A stretch of 64,000 nucleotides of DNA from Przewalskia tangutica. Its lineage: Eukaryota; Streptophyta; Magnoliopsida; Solanales; Solanaceae. This document shows, one piece after another, positions 46,822 to 58,245 of this stretch (position 1 is the stretch's first letter; each line of letters starts with the position of its first letter). Made by a program: the position numbers and the translations under genes. The stretch is taken from assembly GCA_029844215.1 (NCBI GenBank), contig CM056726.1, positions 81,459,548 to 81,523,547 on the forward strand, written 5' to 3'. Below the pieces are notes generated by a model. It was not told where the DNA came from. It was given only the letters and a program-made list of their open reading frames with translations, and ran no database searches.

Positions 46822-48701
46822 CTTATTCCCATTTCCGAAATTTATGCAACATTATTCTTTTAACAACCAAGTACTCATTTCTCACGAATGAGGTTTCACA
46901 CTTTTTAACACCATTTAGGTCAATAATACGTCGAGCCTCTTATCTTTAGAAAATAACAAACCATCTTTTTACCTACATAAAGTGGTTATAACAAACTTCC
47001 CATAAAATCGTTATAACACTTTATGTTTTAAACCAACCAATTACCACTATAAGCCCTTATGAGACCAAGAGGGCTTATTCTTTAACAGCCAAGTACCCAT
47101 TACTAACGAATGGAAGTTTACTACTTTTTCACACAATCAAGACCTTACACTTCATATCAAGTCAAGCCACAAAAGGGAAATTTAATACCTTTAACACACG
47201 TGCGTCTACCGCACTATATATTTCACAAATAGTCATGCTGAAGAGGATAGGAAGAATCACATACCTCGCGACGATTGCCGACAATTAGCAAAAGGCTCCA
47301 CAGTACTATACCCTCCAAGTAGGATACGCTACTCGTGGTACTTCAATCCTATAAGGGTCATAAAACGTCTATCAAACTCTAGATTCGAACGTAGAATAAA
47401 CTAAGTGCAACGTCCCTACATTCTACGGAAAGTCGGACAACACTTCCTTTGGTTCTACTTACTATGCCACCTCTTTCAAGGCCGAATTTCAATAACCAAC
47501 GCCACATTTAAGGCACACAATTCAGCTAACCACAAAAAGGATTACACGCCTTTACAGGACGCTTAAAATTCCGCCCCACAATGATACAAAATAAACCAAT
47601 AATTTCCATGCCATTCTTGGCCAACAATAAACCAATCCTAAACCCCTTTCCAACTCTTTTCCAATCCAAGTTCTTAGGTCTAACATGATATCTAGCTTTA
47701 GACATCTTCAACAACTACAATCCCCCTTTACAACATGCGACGACCCAATTAGTAACCAAATTGAAGTTATCAACTTAAGGGTAACATGCCCATTTTCGGT
47801 TTTCAACAAGACAACAAGATCCAAATCTATTCAAATATAACAGCCTCAGGCTCAATTCTAAACTACTAAAATATAACAGCCTCATGCTCAATTCTAAACT
47901 ACTATAACAAGTATAACTCATATCCAAGAGAAGGGGAAACTTTTACCTTTGGAGAAACCCACAAAAGCCCCTTTCTTCCACTTCTTTTCCGTCAAACTCA
48001 TCTACCAGCGCTCCCCACAAGTTTACCTACACCTTTCCTTCTTGCCGCCGCTCCAACAATTTCCTCTTAGGCTAGGTTTCCTTCAAAAATCAAGAGAGAA
48101 GGGAGAGGATTTTCTATGGGAGAGTTTCCAAATGAAATGGCCAAGTCTTCCAAGACTTGGCCCTAAAATAGGGCCCTTATCCTGGTCAAAAGGATGGGAG
48201 GGACACTTGTCCCCCTCCCATGGGTACTTTTCGAAAATATCCCCTGATTTCAGCCTTTACCGTAGAAAAATCCGCGCTTGGCGCCATGCCACGCGGCCGC
48301 GGCCCACTTGCACAATACTTTCCCGCATTCCGGCGCCACGGCCCTGCATTCCGGCGCCGCGGCGCTGCAACCCTTGCGAACCCCCAGTACAACCGGCGCC
48401 GCAGCCCTGCATTCCGGCGCCGCGACGCTGTACCCCTGAACCGAAACCACTGTTTTGCCTGACTGCGCGCCAAACTTGAAACTTCCATAACTTTTGACTC
48501 CGATGTCCTATCGACGAACGGTTTGTTGCGTTGGGAACTAGATTTAACGAACTACACACTAGGCTCTTTAAACACCTTGAAAATTCTTAACAACTGGGGG
48601 TACAACACTCCAAGGTAAACTCAAAATCCGTCCAACACATGTTTGTCAACTTATCTATCAACTTACAAATCTTATTTTCCTTGAATTTACGGGGTGTAAC
48701 A
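46822..48701 (-). repeat. Element G 3' LTR, fragment 2
   Basis: Resumes after D with CTTATTCCCATTTCC and follows 52055-53921 to GGGGTGTAACA at 48701. Donor-like site (minus) with GT at 47946-47945. Two units of a 39-bp repeat at about 47836-47905 against three in the sister LTR. A GC-rich array of GCATTCCGGCGCC units at about 48300-48430 lies in U3 and is longer than in the sister. Confidence 0.92.
48300..48430 (-). repeat. GC-rich U3 minisatellite, element G
   Basis: Repeated GCATTCCGGCGCCGCGGC-like units. The sister LTR has a contracted form at about 53575-53640. It is the only strongly GC-rich array in the window and lies in the expected promoter region of the LTR. Confidence 0.75.
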
Positions 48702-49120
48702 TTCTCCCCCCCTTAGAAACATTCGTCCCGAATGTTCCTTCTAAGTCTCCAAAACTCAGACGCCGGTATAGTCTTCACTACTCCACTCACAAAAGCATCA
48801 GTTATGCCACTCATGGACTTATCACCCGAAAAAAATACTCCCCACATATTATGTACTTCCGACAAGGATCACTGTAAAATCTTTTACTCTAGTCGGCCTT
48901 ACCTCTAAGGTCTCGATTGTTATAAATTCTAAGGTTCCAAATTTTCTCATCCTCAGACTTACCCTTTTCACTAATCAGGCTTCTAAATCACATTTTTAAC
49001 ACAAAGTCATCCGAACATAACACTTAACACATCACATATCATCACTGCATACTAGTCTCTAGAGGGTTAAGAATATACCAGAATTCATCGCTTCACTTTC
49101 TTTTTGTCGTTATACTCATG
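48702..49120 (-). other. Element G PPT and non-coding 3' module
   Basis: PPT (reversed TTCTCCCCCCCTTA) at 48702-48714; palindrome AACATTCG (48718-48725), TCC, CGAATGTT (48729-48736). On the minus strand the gag-proximal part reads GGTATATTCTTAACCC, then ACTAGTATGCA and TTATGTTCGGATGACTTTG, as in G2, E and I. Confidence 0.82.
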
Positions 49121-50242
49121 TTCCTTCCTCGCACGGCGCACAAAAGGAGAGATGAATCACCATCGATCCTGAAGGTTGAGTCTCTACATCCGCGCTACCT
49201 GCAGTTGGACAATTTTCGCAAATGGCCTGCTGGCCGCATGCAAAACAAACTCCCATTCCAAAGATGACACTCCCCATCGGAGCCTACCACAACGGCCATA
49301 ACGAGGTAGGGTGGTCCCATCCGACTAACGCCCCCGCCCCAAAACTCAAACTCGAGCCTCGACCGCTCCGAATCTCCGAACGCCCCAAGATCGTGGCGAG
49401 CACTCCATCGGGCAGAGGCGCACAACTAGCTCGCCGCCAGGCCGCCGCTCGAAGGTCACCAGAGGACCGCTGCCCCGGCCTCTTCGCTGATCTCGTTAAT
49501 CCGGCGACTCTACGCCTCACACCCAAGTGCATAAGCCTGCATGCGGGCAATATCCATGCCCGACTGAAGAGCTACTCCCGTGCAACTCTCTGCTAAGTAG
49601 TCATCGAGTCCTGTGACATAACGGTGCACTCTATCCTCCATATCTGCCACCGTAGCGGGACATACCGAGCCAATGAGTCAAACTCTACATTGTACTCAAT
49701 CAGGCGCCTCCTTGTCTCAAAGATCAAAACCCGCTGCCCGTGTCCTCCTCATCTATAGAGGCAAGAAATGGCCAAGGAAAGCCTCTGAGAACTCACCCCA
49801 ACCAGCTGGAGGTGCATGCTCTCCCCGGGACAGCTCCCACGAATCAAACCAGTCGACTGCAGTATCACGCAACCGATGTGAACCCAAAATCACTGACTCG
49901 GTCTCCGAAGCCTTGATCACTCTACGATCCGTCAGAATCGCTTGATGAACTCGCGATCATCCTCGTGCCTCGACCCGTAGAACTCAGGTGGGCTGCAACT
50001 CAGAAAATCCCGTAGTCTCAAACTATCTGACCTCGGGTGAACCATGGGTGCTCTGAACTGGCCAGATCCGCCTATCCTCGTTCGCCACGATCCTCGCCAA
50101 TAATCGGGCCATCTCTCAGAACCCATCTCCTCCGCCTGTGCCGCGGACCGAGGCTCGGTGTCGTGGTCTCGAGAGATCGCTGCCGCTTACTCGCAACTCC
50201 TCTCGCCGCTTTGCCCTGGGCTCGTTGCTTTGCGCGAGGCAT
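49121..50242 (-). pseudogene. gag: Element G gag
   Basis: The ATG at 50242 gives MPRAKQRAQGKAARGVASKR, matching the gag start of C and I. Further blocks on the minus strand include a WARIGG/SGQFRAP stretch, a CSPPEFYGSRHEDDREF stretch (about 50010-49935), the core with EYNVEFDSLARY-like residues at about 49700-49660, and QPGMDIARMQAYA at about 49570-49530. A knuckle remnant with FACGQQ and CENCPTA lies at about 49245-49200. It is broken by many short indels. No protease or later pol sequence follows; the 3' module starts at about 49080. Confidence 0.78.
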
Positions 50243-50430
50243 CACTGGTATACAAAGAACACGTCCAGGGAGTCCAACTTATAACACAGCTCTAAGGCAC
50301 GATCTCAGAGTGAGAAGAATGGAAACCAATCCTAAATATCCTATAGCCTCCTGATTATAGATGTGGTGCACAACACACCGATAATCAAGACTCTACTGGA
50401 TACTTGTCAGACACTTTCCGAGGATTAATC

Positions 50431-50442
50431 GCTCTGATACCA
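50431..50442 (-). promoter_or_regulatory. Element G primer-binding site, intact
   Basis: GCTCTGATACCA on the plus strand is exactly TGGTATCAGAGC on the minus strand, the 3' end complement of initiator-Met tRNA. It is the only unaltered 12-base PBS in the window. Confidence 0.92.
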
Positions 50443-50446
50443 CTTT

Positions 50447-53400
50447 TGTCACGACCCGAACCCGGGCCCGTGACTGGTGCCTTACCCCGGGCGCCCTAGT
50501 GATATAACATCAGAGAAAACCCAGCGAAAATAAAAACTCAAGAAAGAAAACAGTGAAATAAGAAAGCAGGCTAACCCAAACGGTTACCTTATGTACATAA
50601 ATTAAAACTTTGAACAGTTACATCCCTTACAAACCTGCCCACAACAGTGCTACAGACCTCTAAGAATTTTGAAACCATAATGACGGGACAGGGCCCCGCC
50701 ATGCCCCTGAATATACAAAAGTCTACCACTTGTGGAACCGCACCACGTGACAAGCTTCCGAGATATGGAGCTTTCCGAGAACCGAACAATGATCCTAAGA
50801 GTGCGGATCGCCAGCTATGTACCTCAACTCGCGGCATGAACGCACTCCAAGGAGGTCGACAACAGTACCAAGTATGTGAAACTGAAAAATACTGTAAATG
50901 AAATCATAATAGTCTATATAAAGTAGGAGACATGTATGATAACCAAACTACAGCACCACAACATATAAGCAGTCATATCAAGATAGGGACTCATGCCCGT
51001 GAAATCATCACTCAAATACAACCCGGGAATTTAACCCGCACAATGGCCGCATGCCCCGGCATCTCACCTCGGTATAAGCATGGCTCGAACCGCCCTAGCT
51101 GGCCCATACCCGTGGACCATCCAACGTGTCGGTATGCCCAAAGGAGATAACAAGATAACAATCCTCGGAAGCATACCCGTGGGCTACCCAACGTGTCAGT
51201 ATGTCCAAACAACTAACAAAACAATACTCACTGTGGAAGCATACCCGTGGGCTACCCAACGTGTCAGTATGTCCAAACAACTACAAGATAACACTCCTAA
51301 TGGAAGCATACTCGTGGGCTACCCAACGTGTCAGTATGTCCAAGAGGATCGATATAGTGGAAGCATACCCGTGGGCTACCCAACGTGTCAGTATGTCCAT
51401 CAATCAACCAGATAGCCGGCCCTCCATCGAGAGGCTCGGTAGCACACAATCAAACACTTGCACAACAAGGCTATCACAACAAGCATAGGCAAGTTACACA
51501 CAACTCAAGGTACTTTAAACACTTCTTAACACAACGTCAAGTATACCAGTAAAACCCAAGTATCTAACCCCTTTAAGATCAAGGTACTCCTACCTTTTAT
51601 AACCAAGCCACTTATGTTTTTCCATCACAAAGATTTCAATATTTGAACACAAGTTACTTCTCTAATTTCAAAAATATCAAGTTACCATTCTAAATCCAAT
51701 AATGAATCCATTTCTTTATTTTCCATAAGGTCGTTATAATTAACTTCTCATAAAGCTATTATAACACTTCATGTTTTAAAACAATACAAGACAAAACCAT
51801 GCCTTTCTTTTAAAACGAAACACTTCCAATTCTTAAGTCTCTTTTCTTTTAGAAATCAAATTCCTTACTATGGAATTTTTAAGAAGATCAAAACTTGATT
51901 TCAATAATTCTTATTAGAGCAGCCATGATCTAGGAAATGTAATACCATTTTGTCTTATCTTAGCTTCTATGCAGATGGAGGTTTCTACTGGTTTTAACAT
52001 GATAAATTGTCATTACTTCTTTCCTTTATTAACACTGCATTGGCTTGTTCGATTCTTATTCCCATTTCCGAAATTTATGCAACATTATTGTTTTAACAAC
52101 CAAGTACTCATTTCTCACGAATGAGGTTTCACACTTTTTAACACCATTTAGGTCAATAATACGTCAAGCCTCTTATCTTTAGAAAACAACAAACCATCCT
52201 TTTACCTACATAAAGTGGTTATAACAAACTTCCCATAAAGCCGTTATAACACTTTATGTTTTAAACCAACCAATTACCACTATAAGCCCTTATGAGACCA
52301 AGAGGGCTTATTCTTTAACAACCAAGTACCCATTACTAACGAATGGAAGTTTACTACTTTTTCACACAATCAAGACCTTACACTTCATATCAAGTCAAGG
52401 CACAAAAGGGAAATTTAATACCTTTAACACACGTGCATCTACCGCACTATATATTTCACAAATAGTCATGCTGAAGAGGATAGGAAGAATCACATACCTC
52501 GCGACAATTGCCGACAATTAGCAAAAGGCTCCACAGTACTATACCCTGCAAGTAGGATACGCTACTCGTGGTAATTCAATCCTATAAGGGTCATAAAACG
52601 TCTATCAAACTCTAGCTTCGAACGTAGAATAAACTAAGTGCAACGTCCCTACATTCTACGGAAAGTCGGACAACACTTCCTTTGGTTCTACTTACTATGT
52701 CACCTCTTTCAAGGCCGAATTTCAATAACCAACGCCACATTTAAGGCACACAATTCAGCTAACCACAAAGGGGATTACACGCCTTTACAGGACGCGTAAA
52801 ATTCCGCCCCACAATGATACAAAATAAACCAATAATTTCCATGCCATTCTTGGCCAACAATAAACCAATCCTAAACCCCTTTCCAACTCTTTTCCAATCC
52901 AAGTTCTTAGGTCTAACATAATATCTAGCCTTAGACATCTTCAACAACTACAATGCCCATTTACAACATGCGACGACCCAATTAGTAACCAAATTGAAGT
53001 TATCAACTTAAGGCTAACATGCCCATTTTCGGTTTTCAACAAGACAACAAGATCCAAATCTATTCAAATATAACAGCCTCAGGCTCAATTCTAAACTACT
53101 AAAATATAATGACCTGTGCTCAATTCTAAACTACTAAAATATAATGCTCGTGCTCAATTCTAAACTACTATAACAAGTATAACTCATATCCAAGAGAAGG
53201 GGAAACTTTTACCTTTGGAGAAACCCACAAAAGCCCCTTTCTTCCACTTCTTTTCCGTCAAACTCATCTACCAGCGCTCCCCACAAGTTTACCCACACCT
53301 TTCCTTCTTGCCGCCGCTCCAACAATTTCCTCTTAGGCTAGGTTTCCTTCAAAAATCAAGAGAGAAGGGAGAGGATTTTCTATGGGAGGGTTTCCAAATG

Positions 53401-53921
53401 AAATGGCCAAGTCTTCCAAGACTTGGCCCTAAAATAGGGCCCTTATCCTGGTAAAAAGGATGGGAGGGACACTTGTCCCCCTCCCATGGGTCCTTTTCGA
53501 AAATATCCCCTGATTTCAGCCTTTACCGCAGAAAAATCCCGCCATGGCGCCGCGGCGCTTCCACTTCAGACAATACTTTCCCGCATTCCGGCGCCGGCTC
53601 GCATTCCGGCGCGCGCCAACCTCGCGAACCCTCAAGATAACCAGCCAAGCGCTGCACTTCAACCGAAACCACCGCTTTGCCCGATCACGCCAAACTTGAA
53701 ACTTCCATAACTTTTGACTCCGATGTCCTATCGACGAACGGTTTGTTGCGTTGGGAACTAGATTTAACGAACTACACACTAGGCTCTTTAAACACCTTGA
53801 AAATTCTTAACAACTGGGGGTAAAACACTCCAAGGTAAAGTCAAAATCCGTCTAACACATGTTTGTCAACTTATCTATCAACTTTCAAATCTTATTTTCC
53901 TTGAATTTACGGGGTGTAACA
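50447..53921 (-). repeat. Element G 5' LTR (3.48 kb, intact)
   Basis: TGTCACGACCCGAACCC to GGGGTGTAACA. It is uninterrupted and shows the empty target site of D at about 52050-52075. Minisatellite of five units at 51110-51410, 39-bp repeat of three units at about 53064-53165, GC-rich hairpin 50680-50702, and donor-like site with GT at 53212-53211. Confidence 0.94.
51110..51410 (-). repeat. Minisatellite in G 5' LTR
   Basis: Five units of CCCAACGTGTCAGTATGTCC (the first has ATCC and CGG variants) starting near 51116, 51179, 51247, 51315 and 51369. Confidence 0.88.
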
Positions 53922-54299
53922 CGAATGTTCCTTCTAAGTCTCCAAAACGCAGACGCCGGTATAGTTTTCACCACTGCACTAACAAAAGACTCAGTTATGC
54001 CACTCATTGACTTATCACCCGAAAATAGTCCCCGCATACTATGTACTCCCACAAGGATCACTGTAAAATCTTTTACTCTAGCCGGTCTTACCTCTAAGGT
54101 CTCGATTGTTATAAATTCTAAGGTTCAAAATTTTCTCATCCCCAGACTTACCCTTTTCACTAATCAGGCTTCTAAATCACATCTTTAACATAAAGTTATC
54201 CGAACATAACACTTAACACATCACCATAACATCAATGCATACTAGTCTCTAGAGGGTTAAGAATATACCTGTAACTATTACTTCACTTCCCCTTTTTGT
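53922..54299 (-). other. Element G2 non-coding 3' module
   Basis: Matches 48729-49090 of G. On the minus strand the gag-proximal part reads CAGGTATATTCTTAACCC, followed by ACTAGTATGCATTGATG. Confidence 0.8.
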
Positions 54300-55454
54300 C
54301 GTTCTACTCATGTTCCTTCCTCAGACGGCGACAAAAGGAGGAGATGAATCACCATCGATCCCGGTCGAGTCTCTACATCCTCGCTACCTCGGTTGGACAA
54401 TTTCTCGCAAACGGCCGCCGCCGCATGCAAAACAAACTCCCATTCCAAAGACGACACTCCCATCATGGAGCCTACCACAACGGCCACAACGAGGTAGGGA
54501 TGGTCCCATCTGACTAACGTCCCTGCTCTCCCAAGGACCTGAAACTCGAGCTCGACCGCTCCGGATCTCCCGAACGCCCCAAGATCGTGGCGGAGCACTC
54601 CGATCTTGGCGGAGGCGCATAACTAGTCCGCCGCCGAGGCCGCCGCTCGGCGTCACCAGAGGACCTGCTGTCCCGCCCTCTTCTCGCTGATCTTGGTTAA
54701 TCCGCCGACTCTACGCTCCTAACACCCAAGTGCATAAGCCTGCATACGGGCAATATCCATGCCCGGCTGAAGAGCTACTCTCGTGCAACTCTCTGATAAG
54801 TAGTCATCGAGTCCTGTGACATAACGGTGCACTCTATCCTTCATATCTGCCACCAGAGCGGGGACATACCGAGCCAATGAGTCAAACTCTACATTGTACT
54901 CCCGAATCAGGCGCCTCTTTGTCTCAAAGATCAAAAATCTGGCGGCCCGTGTCCTCCTCATCTGTGGAGGCAAGAAATGGCCAAGGAAAGCCTCTAAGAA
55001 CTCGCCCCAACCAGCTGGAGGTGCATGCTCCCCCCGGGACAGCTCCCACAAATCAAACCAGTCGACTGCAGTATCACGCAGCCGATGCGAACCTAAGACC
55101 ACTGACTCGGCCTCCGAAGCCTTGATCACTCTCATGATCCGTCAGAATCGCTCGGAGGAACTCCCGCGATCATCCTCGTGCCTCGACCCGTAGAACTCGT
55201 GGCCGCAACTCGTAAAATCTCGTAGTCTCAAACTATCTCGACCTCGGGTGAACTATGGGTGCACGGACGGAATCGCTGATCCGCCTATCTCGCTCGCCAC
55301 GATCCCGCCAATAATCGGGCCATCTCTTGTAACCCATCTCCTCTCGCTTCCAGCCGAGGAACCGAGGCTCAGTGCCGTGGTATCGCAGAGACCGCCGCCG
55401 CTCTACTCACGCCTCCTCGCCTTGCTCTTCGGGCTCGTTGCTGCGTGGAGGCAT
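54300..55454 (-). pseudogene. gag: Element G2 gag
   Basis: The ATG at 55454 is preceded by a pyrimidine-rich TATTCTTTGTATACGG, like the CCAG before the gag ATG of G. The core is one uninterrupted frame of 138 residues at 55135-54719: VIKASEAESVVLGSHRLRD, VDWFDLWELSRGEHAPP, WGEFLEAFLGHFLPPQMRR, REYNVEFDSLARYVPALVAD and QPGMDIARMQAYALG. A knuckle remnant with CFACGG is at about 54440-54410. The remaining parts are in other frames. No pol follows. Same gene type as G, D, E and I. Confidence 0.84.
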
Positions 55455-55638
55455 CACCGTATACAAAGAATACGCCGAGGAGTCCAACTTATAACACACT
55501 CTAAGGCACGATCTCAGAGTGAGAAGAAGGGAAACTAATCCTAAATATCCTATAGCCTCACGATTATAGATGTGATGACAACACACCGATAATCAAGACT
55601 TAATGGATACGGTCGTAGACACTTTCCAAGGATTAATC

Positions 55639-55649
55639 GCTCGATACCA
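55639..55649 (-). promoter_or_regulatory. Element G2 primer-binding site
   Basis: GCTCGATACCA, reverse complement of TGGTATCGAGC, four bases before TGTCACG. Confidence 0.78.
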
Positions 55650-55653
55650 CTTT

Positions 55654-55823
55654 TGTCACGACCGAACCCGGCCCGTGATCGTGCCTTACCCCGCACCGCA
55701 ATACAACATCGAGAAAATCACGGAAATAAAAACTAAAACATGAGACAAGACATAAAGTATGAAACAAAGCAACCAAGCTGTTACCTTTGAACGTAAATGA
55801 AAACTTGAACGCTACATCCTCAT
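55654..55823 (-). repeat. Element G2 5' LTR, truncated
   Basis: The first 170 bases of a minus-strand LTR related to those of G and E (AACATCGAGAAAAT, GTTACCTTTGAACGTAAATG). It stops at CTACATCCTCATCA where the plus-strand LTR H begins. Confidence 0.8.
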
Positions 55824-58245
55824 CATATACCCCGTAGTTCCGTGGTATGTATGTGAGGATGTACGCATTTGAGAATACGACCAAATTTTGGAAAGAAAGA
55901 AAGGTGTGATTTTTCGACTAAAAGCTTCCGGTTTTGTGAAGAAAAAGGTTCGTTAACGGAATTGGATTCCCAAATTTGGTATTTGGACTTCTTGAATTAA
56001 ATTAGAATTTTGAGATTTTATTTTCGTAAATGGTCACGTGGGCCCACGGAGAAATTTACGCTTTGGGGCCCGCTTTGTTTTTGAGATTTTCGATATTTTG
56101 GATATTTTCTAAGACGAAATATTTTGGACGATCGAGTGCGACACGTGTCACCCCATGTGGCACACTTGGTCGAATTGTGGACGTTGGCTAGCCACTGTCC
56201 TCGTCAGATGGCCCAACAAGTGGCAAGCCACTTGTCTTGTGAAATCGTTGGCCATGGGGTGTGGTGGGACCCACACACACATGACCCAATCTTGACCACA
56301 CACCTTGCATTGATCATAGCCCTTGAATCCTCTATATAAACCCCCTTAAGTTGAAGAGTAATTCATCCCTCACTTGAAAACTTTCCAAGGCAAAATATTT
56401 CCCTCCCTTTGTAGTGCTTTTCATCCCCTCCCCCTCTTGTGTAGAAAAATACTTGGAGTATTATTGTATATCCCAAATACCTTGGCCTAGTATCCCTAGT
56501 AGTATTCCAAAGTTGCTTAATACTAGGAGCCCGGAAATACTACTTTTATTCCAAAAGTCGCAAAATGAAACCCTAGAAAAATCTTCATAAGCTTGGTTGA
56601 AATGTTAAGAGAAGTTGTTTAGAAACTTCTAAGGGTCGCTTGGAGCGGGTTGAAGCGTAAGGAATTGGAGCTAAACGTTGCTCAGGATCGACTTTAATCT
56701 TGGATAATTTTGGGCTTATCGAGGTAAATAATCTTGTCCCCCTATTGTAATTGGAAATTACATGTTGTAGTAATATATAGTTGAGTATACTATATATAGA
56801 ATGAGTATTGAAAAGAATTGAACTCTATTTACATAGGGTTGTATTTACAGTAGACTGTTGTATTATTGTGGAGTAGAATTGTACACGTCCGGTTAGACGT
56901 GTAATCCCCTGGGAGTTGTTGGCCTGGTAGAGGGCCTGGATAGGGAAAGAGATTTATGTGATAGAGGGGGGGGGGGGGGTGCTGCCGAATTTTCTGTAGA
57001 ATAAGGAATCTTGCAGTTAGAATATTCTACGAAGAGATCTAGGAGTTGATAGGCGTTTTGTGGCCTTTATAGGTTGCAGTACCACGAGTAGCGTATTCTA
57101 CTTGAAGAGTGGAAAAGGCTAGCAGGGTTACAGTACTGTGGAGCATTTTGCTAATAGTCGATAATCGTCGCGAGGTATGTGAACCTCTTCCTATCTTTTC
57201 TAGCATGAGTGTTGTGAACTATGTAGTACCAGAGACGATACGTGCTAAGTGATTTGGTTGGTTTAAAACATAGGGTGTTATAATAGCTTTATGGGAAGTT
57301 AGTTATAACGACTTTATGTAGGTAAAAGAATGGTTTATTGATTGTAGAAAGTTAATAGACTTGATCTTAAAAGAAGAGACTTGACTTATAAACGACTTGA
57401 TTTTGAAAGTTAAGAGACTTGATCTTGAAAGATAAGAGACTTGACTTATAACGACTTGTTTTCGGAAAAAGAGAAGTAACTTGATTTTAAGTATAGGTTA
57501 CTGGTTTTGAAAAGAGTAAGTTATTTGGGTTTTAAAAGAATACTTGTTGTTGTTTTAAAAGAAAAGAGACTTGTGGAATTGAAGAGTTTTGGTTTAGAAC
57601 ATAAAGTGTTATAACAGCTTTATGGGAAGTTAGTTATAACGACTTTATGAAAACAAAGGAATGGTTTTATCATTGGTTTTAAAATGGTAACTTGACTTTA
57701 AAAGGAGAAGTGTTTTGGTCAAAAAAGAAGGCATGGTATTGTCTTAATTTGGTATAAAAAAAAGGGAAAGTATGGAAGTTGTTTTGGTTTACTTAAAATG
57801 TTAGTACTTTATTTTGATACTACGGGTATCGGGTGACTTTTGTAAAAGAAATGGATCTTCTAAAAAGAATTTAACGTACGTAGTACTTTGGGGATTAAAA
57901 CCTGGACTTTGTCATAAAATGAAAGTACCTTGAGTTGTGTGTAACTTGCCTATGGTTGCGTGTGATAGCCTTGTTGTGCAAATGTTGTATTTTTATGTTA
58001 CCGCGTCTCTCGATGGAGGGCCGGTCATGTTGTTCTTGATCATTTTGCACATACTGACACGATGGGCGGCCCACGGGTATGCTTCCACTATGATAGTCAA
58101 TGGGCAAACTGACTCGATGGATGGTCCACGGGTATGCGGCCATGATGAGGGTTCGTTTCCCTGTTGATAGTGTTATTCCATGGACTAGCTCTCCATGAGG
58201 TTTTTACTGATTCGACTTGGTATCTGGTAGTTGGCTCTCGTACTT
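55824..58245 (+). repeat. Element H: plus-strand LTR, 5' 2.4 kb only
   Basis: Begins with an eroded TATACCCCGTAGTTCC in place of TGTTATACCCC. TATATAAA at 56333-56340 and donor-like CGAGGTAAATAATC with GT at 56724. The middle part (57040-57240) resembles the E/I family (CGTCGCGAGGTATGTGAACC). The end (about 58040-58140) contains two units like the reversed G minisatellite (ACTGACACGATGGGC). TATAAC/CTTTATGG motifs at 57277-57320 and 57606-57650. A run of 14 G lies at 56966-56979. The rest of H is displaced by element I. Confidence 0.82.

Larger units (their letters stand above)
8605..53921 (-). mobile_element. Element G: gag-only (TR-GAG) retrotransposon, outermost host of the nest
   Basis: Its 3' LTR is split into 8605-10079 and 46822-48701 by element D, and its first 120 bases are lost to or beyond element A. 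The interior is 48702-50446 and the complete 5' LTR 50447-53921. The uninterrupted LTR at about 52050-52075 shows the empty site for D: GATTCTTATTCCCATTTCC is continuous there but split at 10079/46822 with CTTAT duplicated. The interior codes only for gag. Confidence 0.9.
53922..55823 (-). mobile_element. Element G2: second gag-only interior with truncated 5' LTR
   Basis: Directly after the G 5' LTR the sequence enters another interior of the same orientation at CGAATGTTCCTTCTAAG, lacking the PPT and first palindrome arm (about 27 bases). By eye the interior is about 94% like that of G at its 3' end. Its PBS (55639-55649) leads into an LTR that starts TGTCACGACC at 55654 and is cut at about 55823 by element H. 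Confidence 0.85.

Noticed and set aside
47949..48479. Plus-strand open frame of 176 codons, Pro/Arg-rich at its end
   Set aside because: It lies antisense within the U3 part of LTR G, its C-terminal half is just the GC-rich minisatellite, and the sister LTR at 53215-53710 does not keep the frame.
56966..56979. Run of 14 G as a possible G-quadruplex
   Set aside because: A plain homopolymer in an LTR fragment, and its length is likely to be a sequencing uncertainty; it is not conserved in related LTRs.
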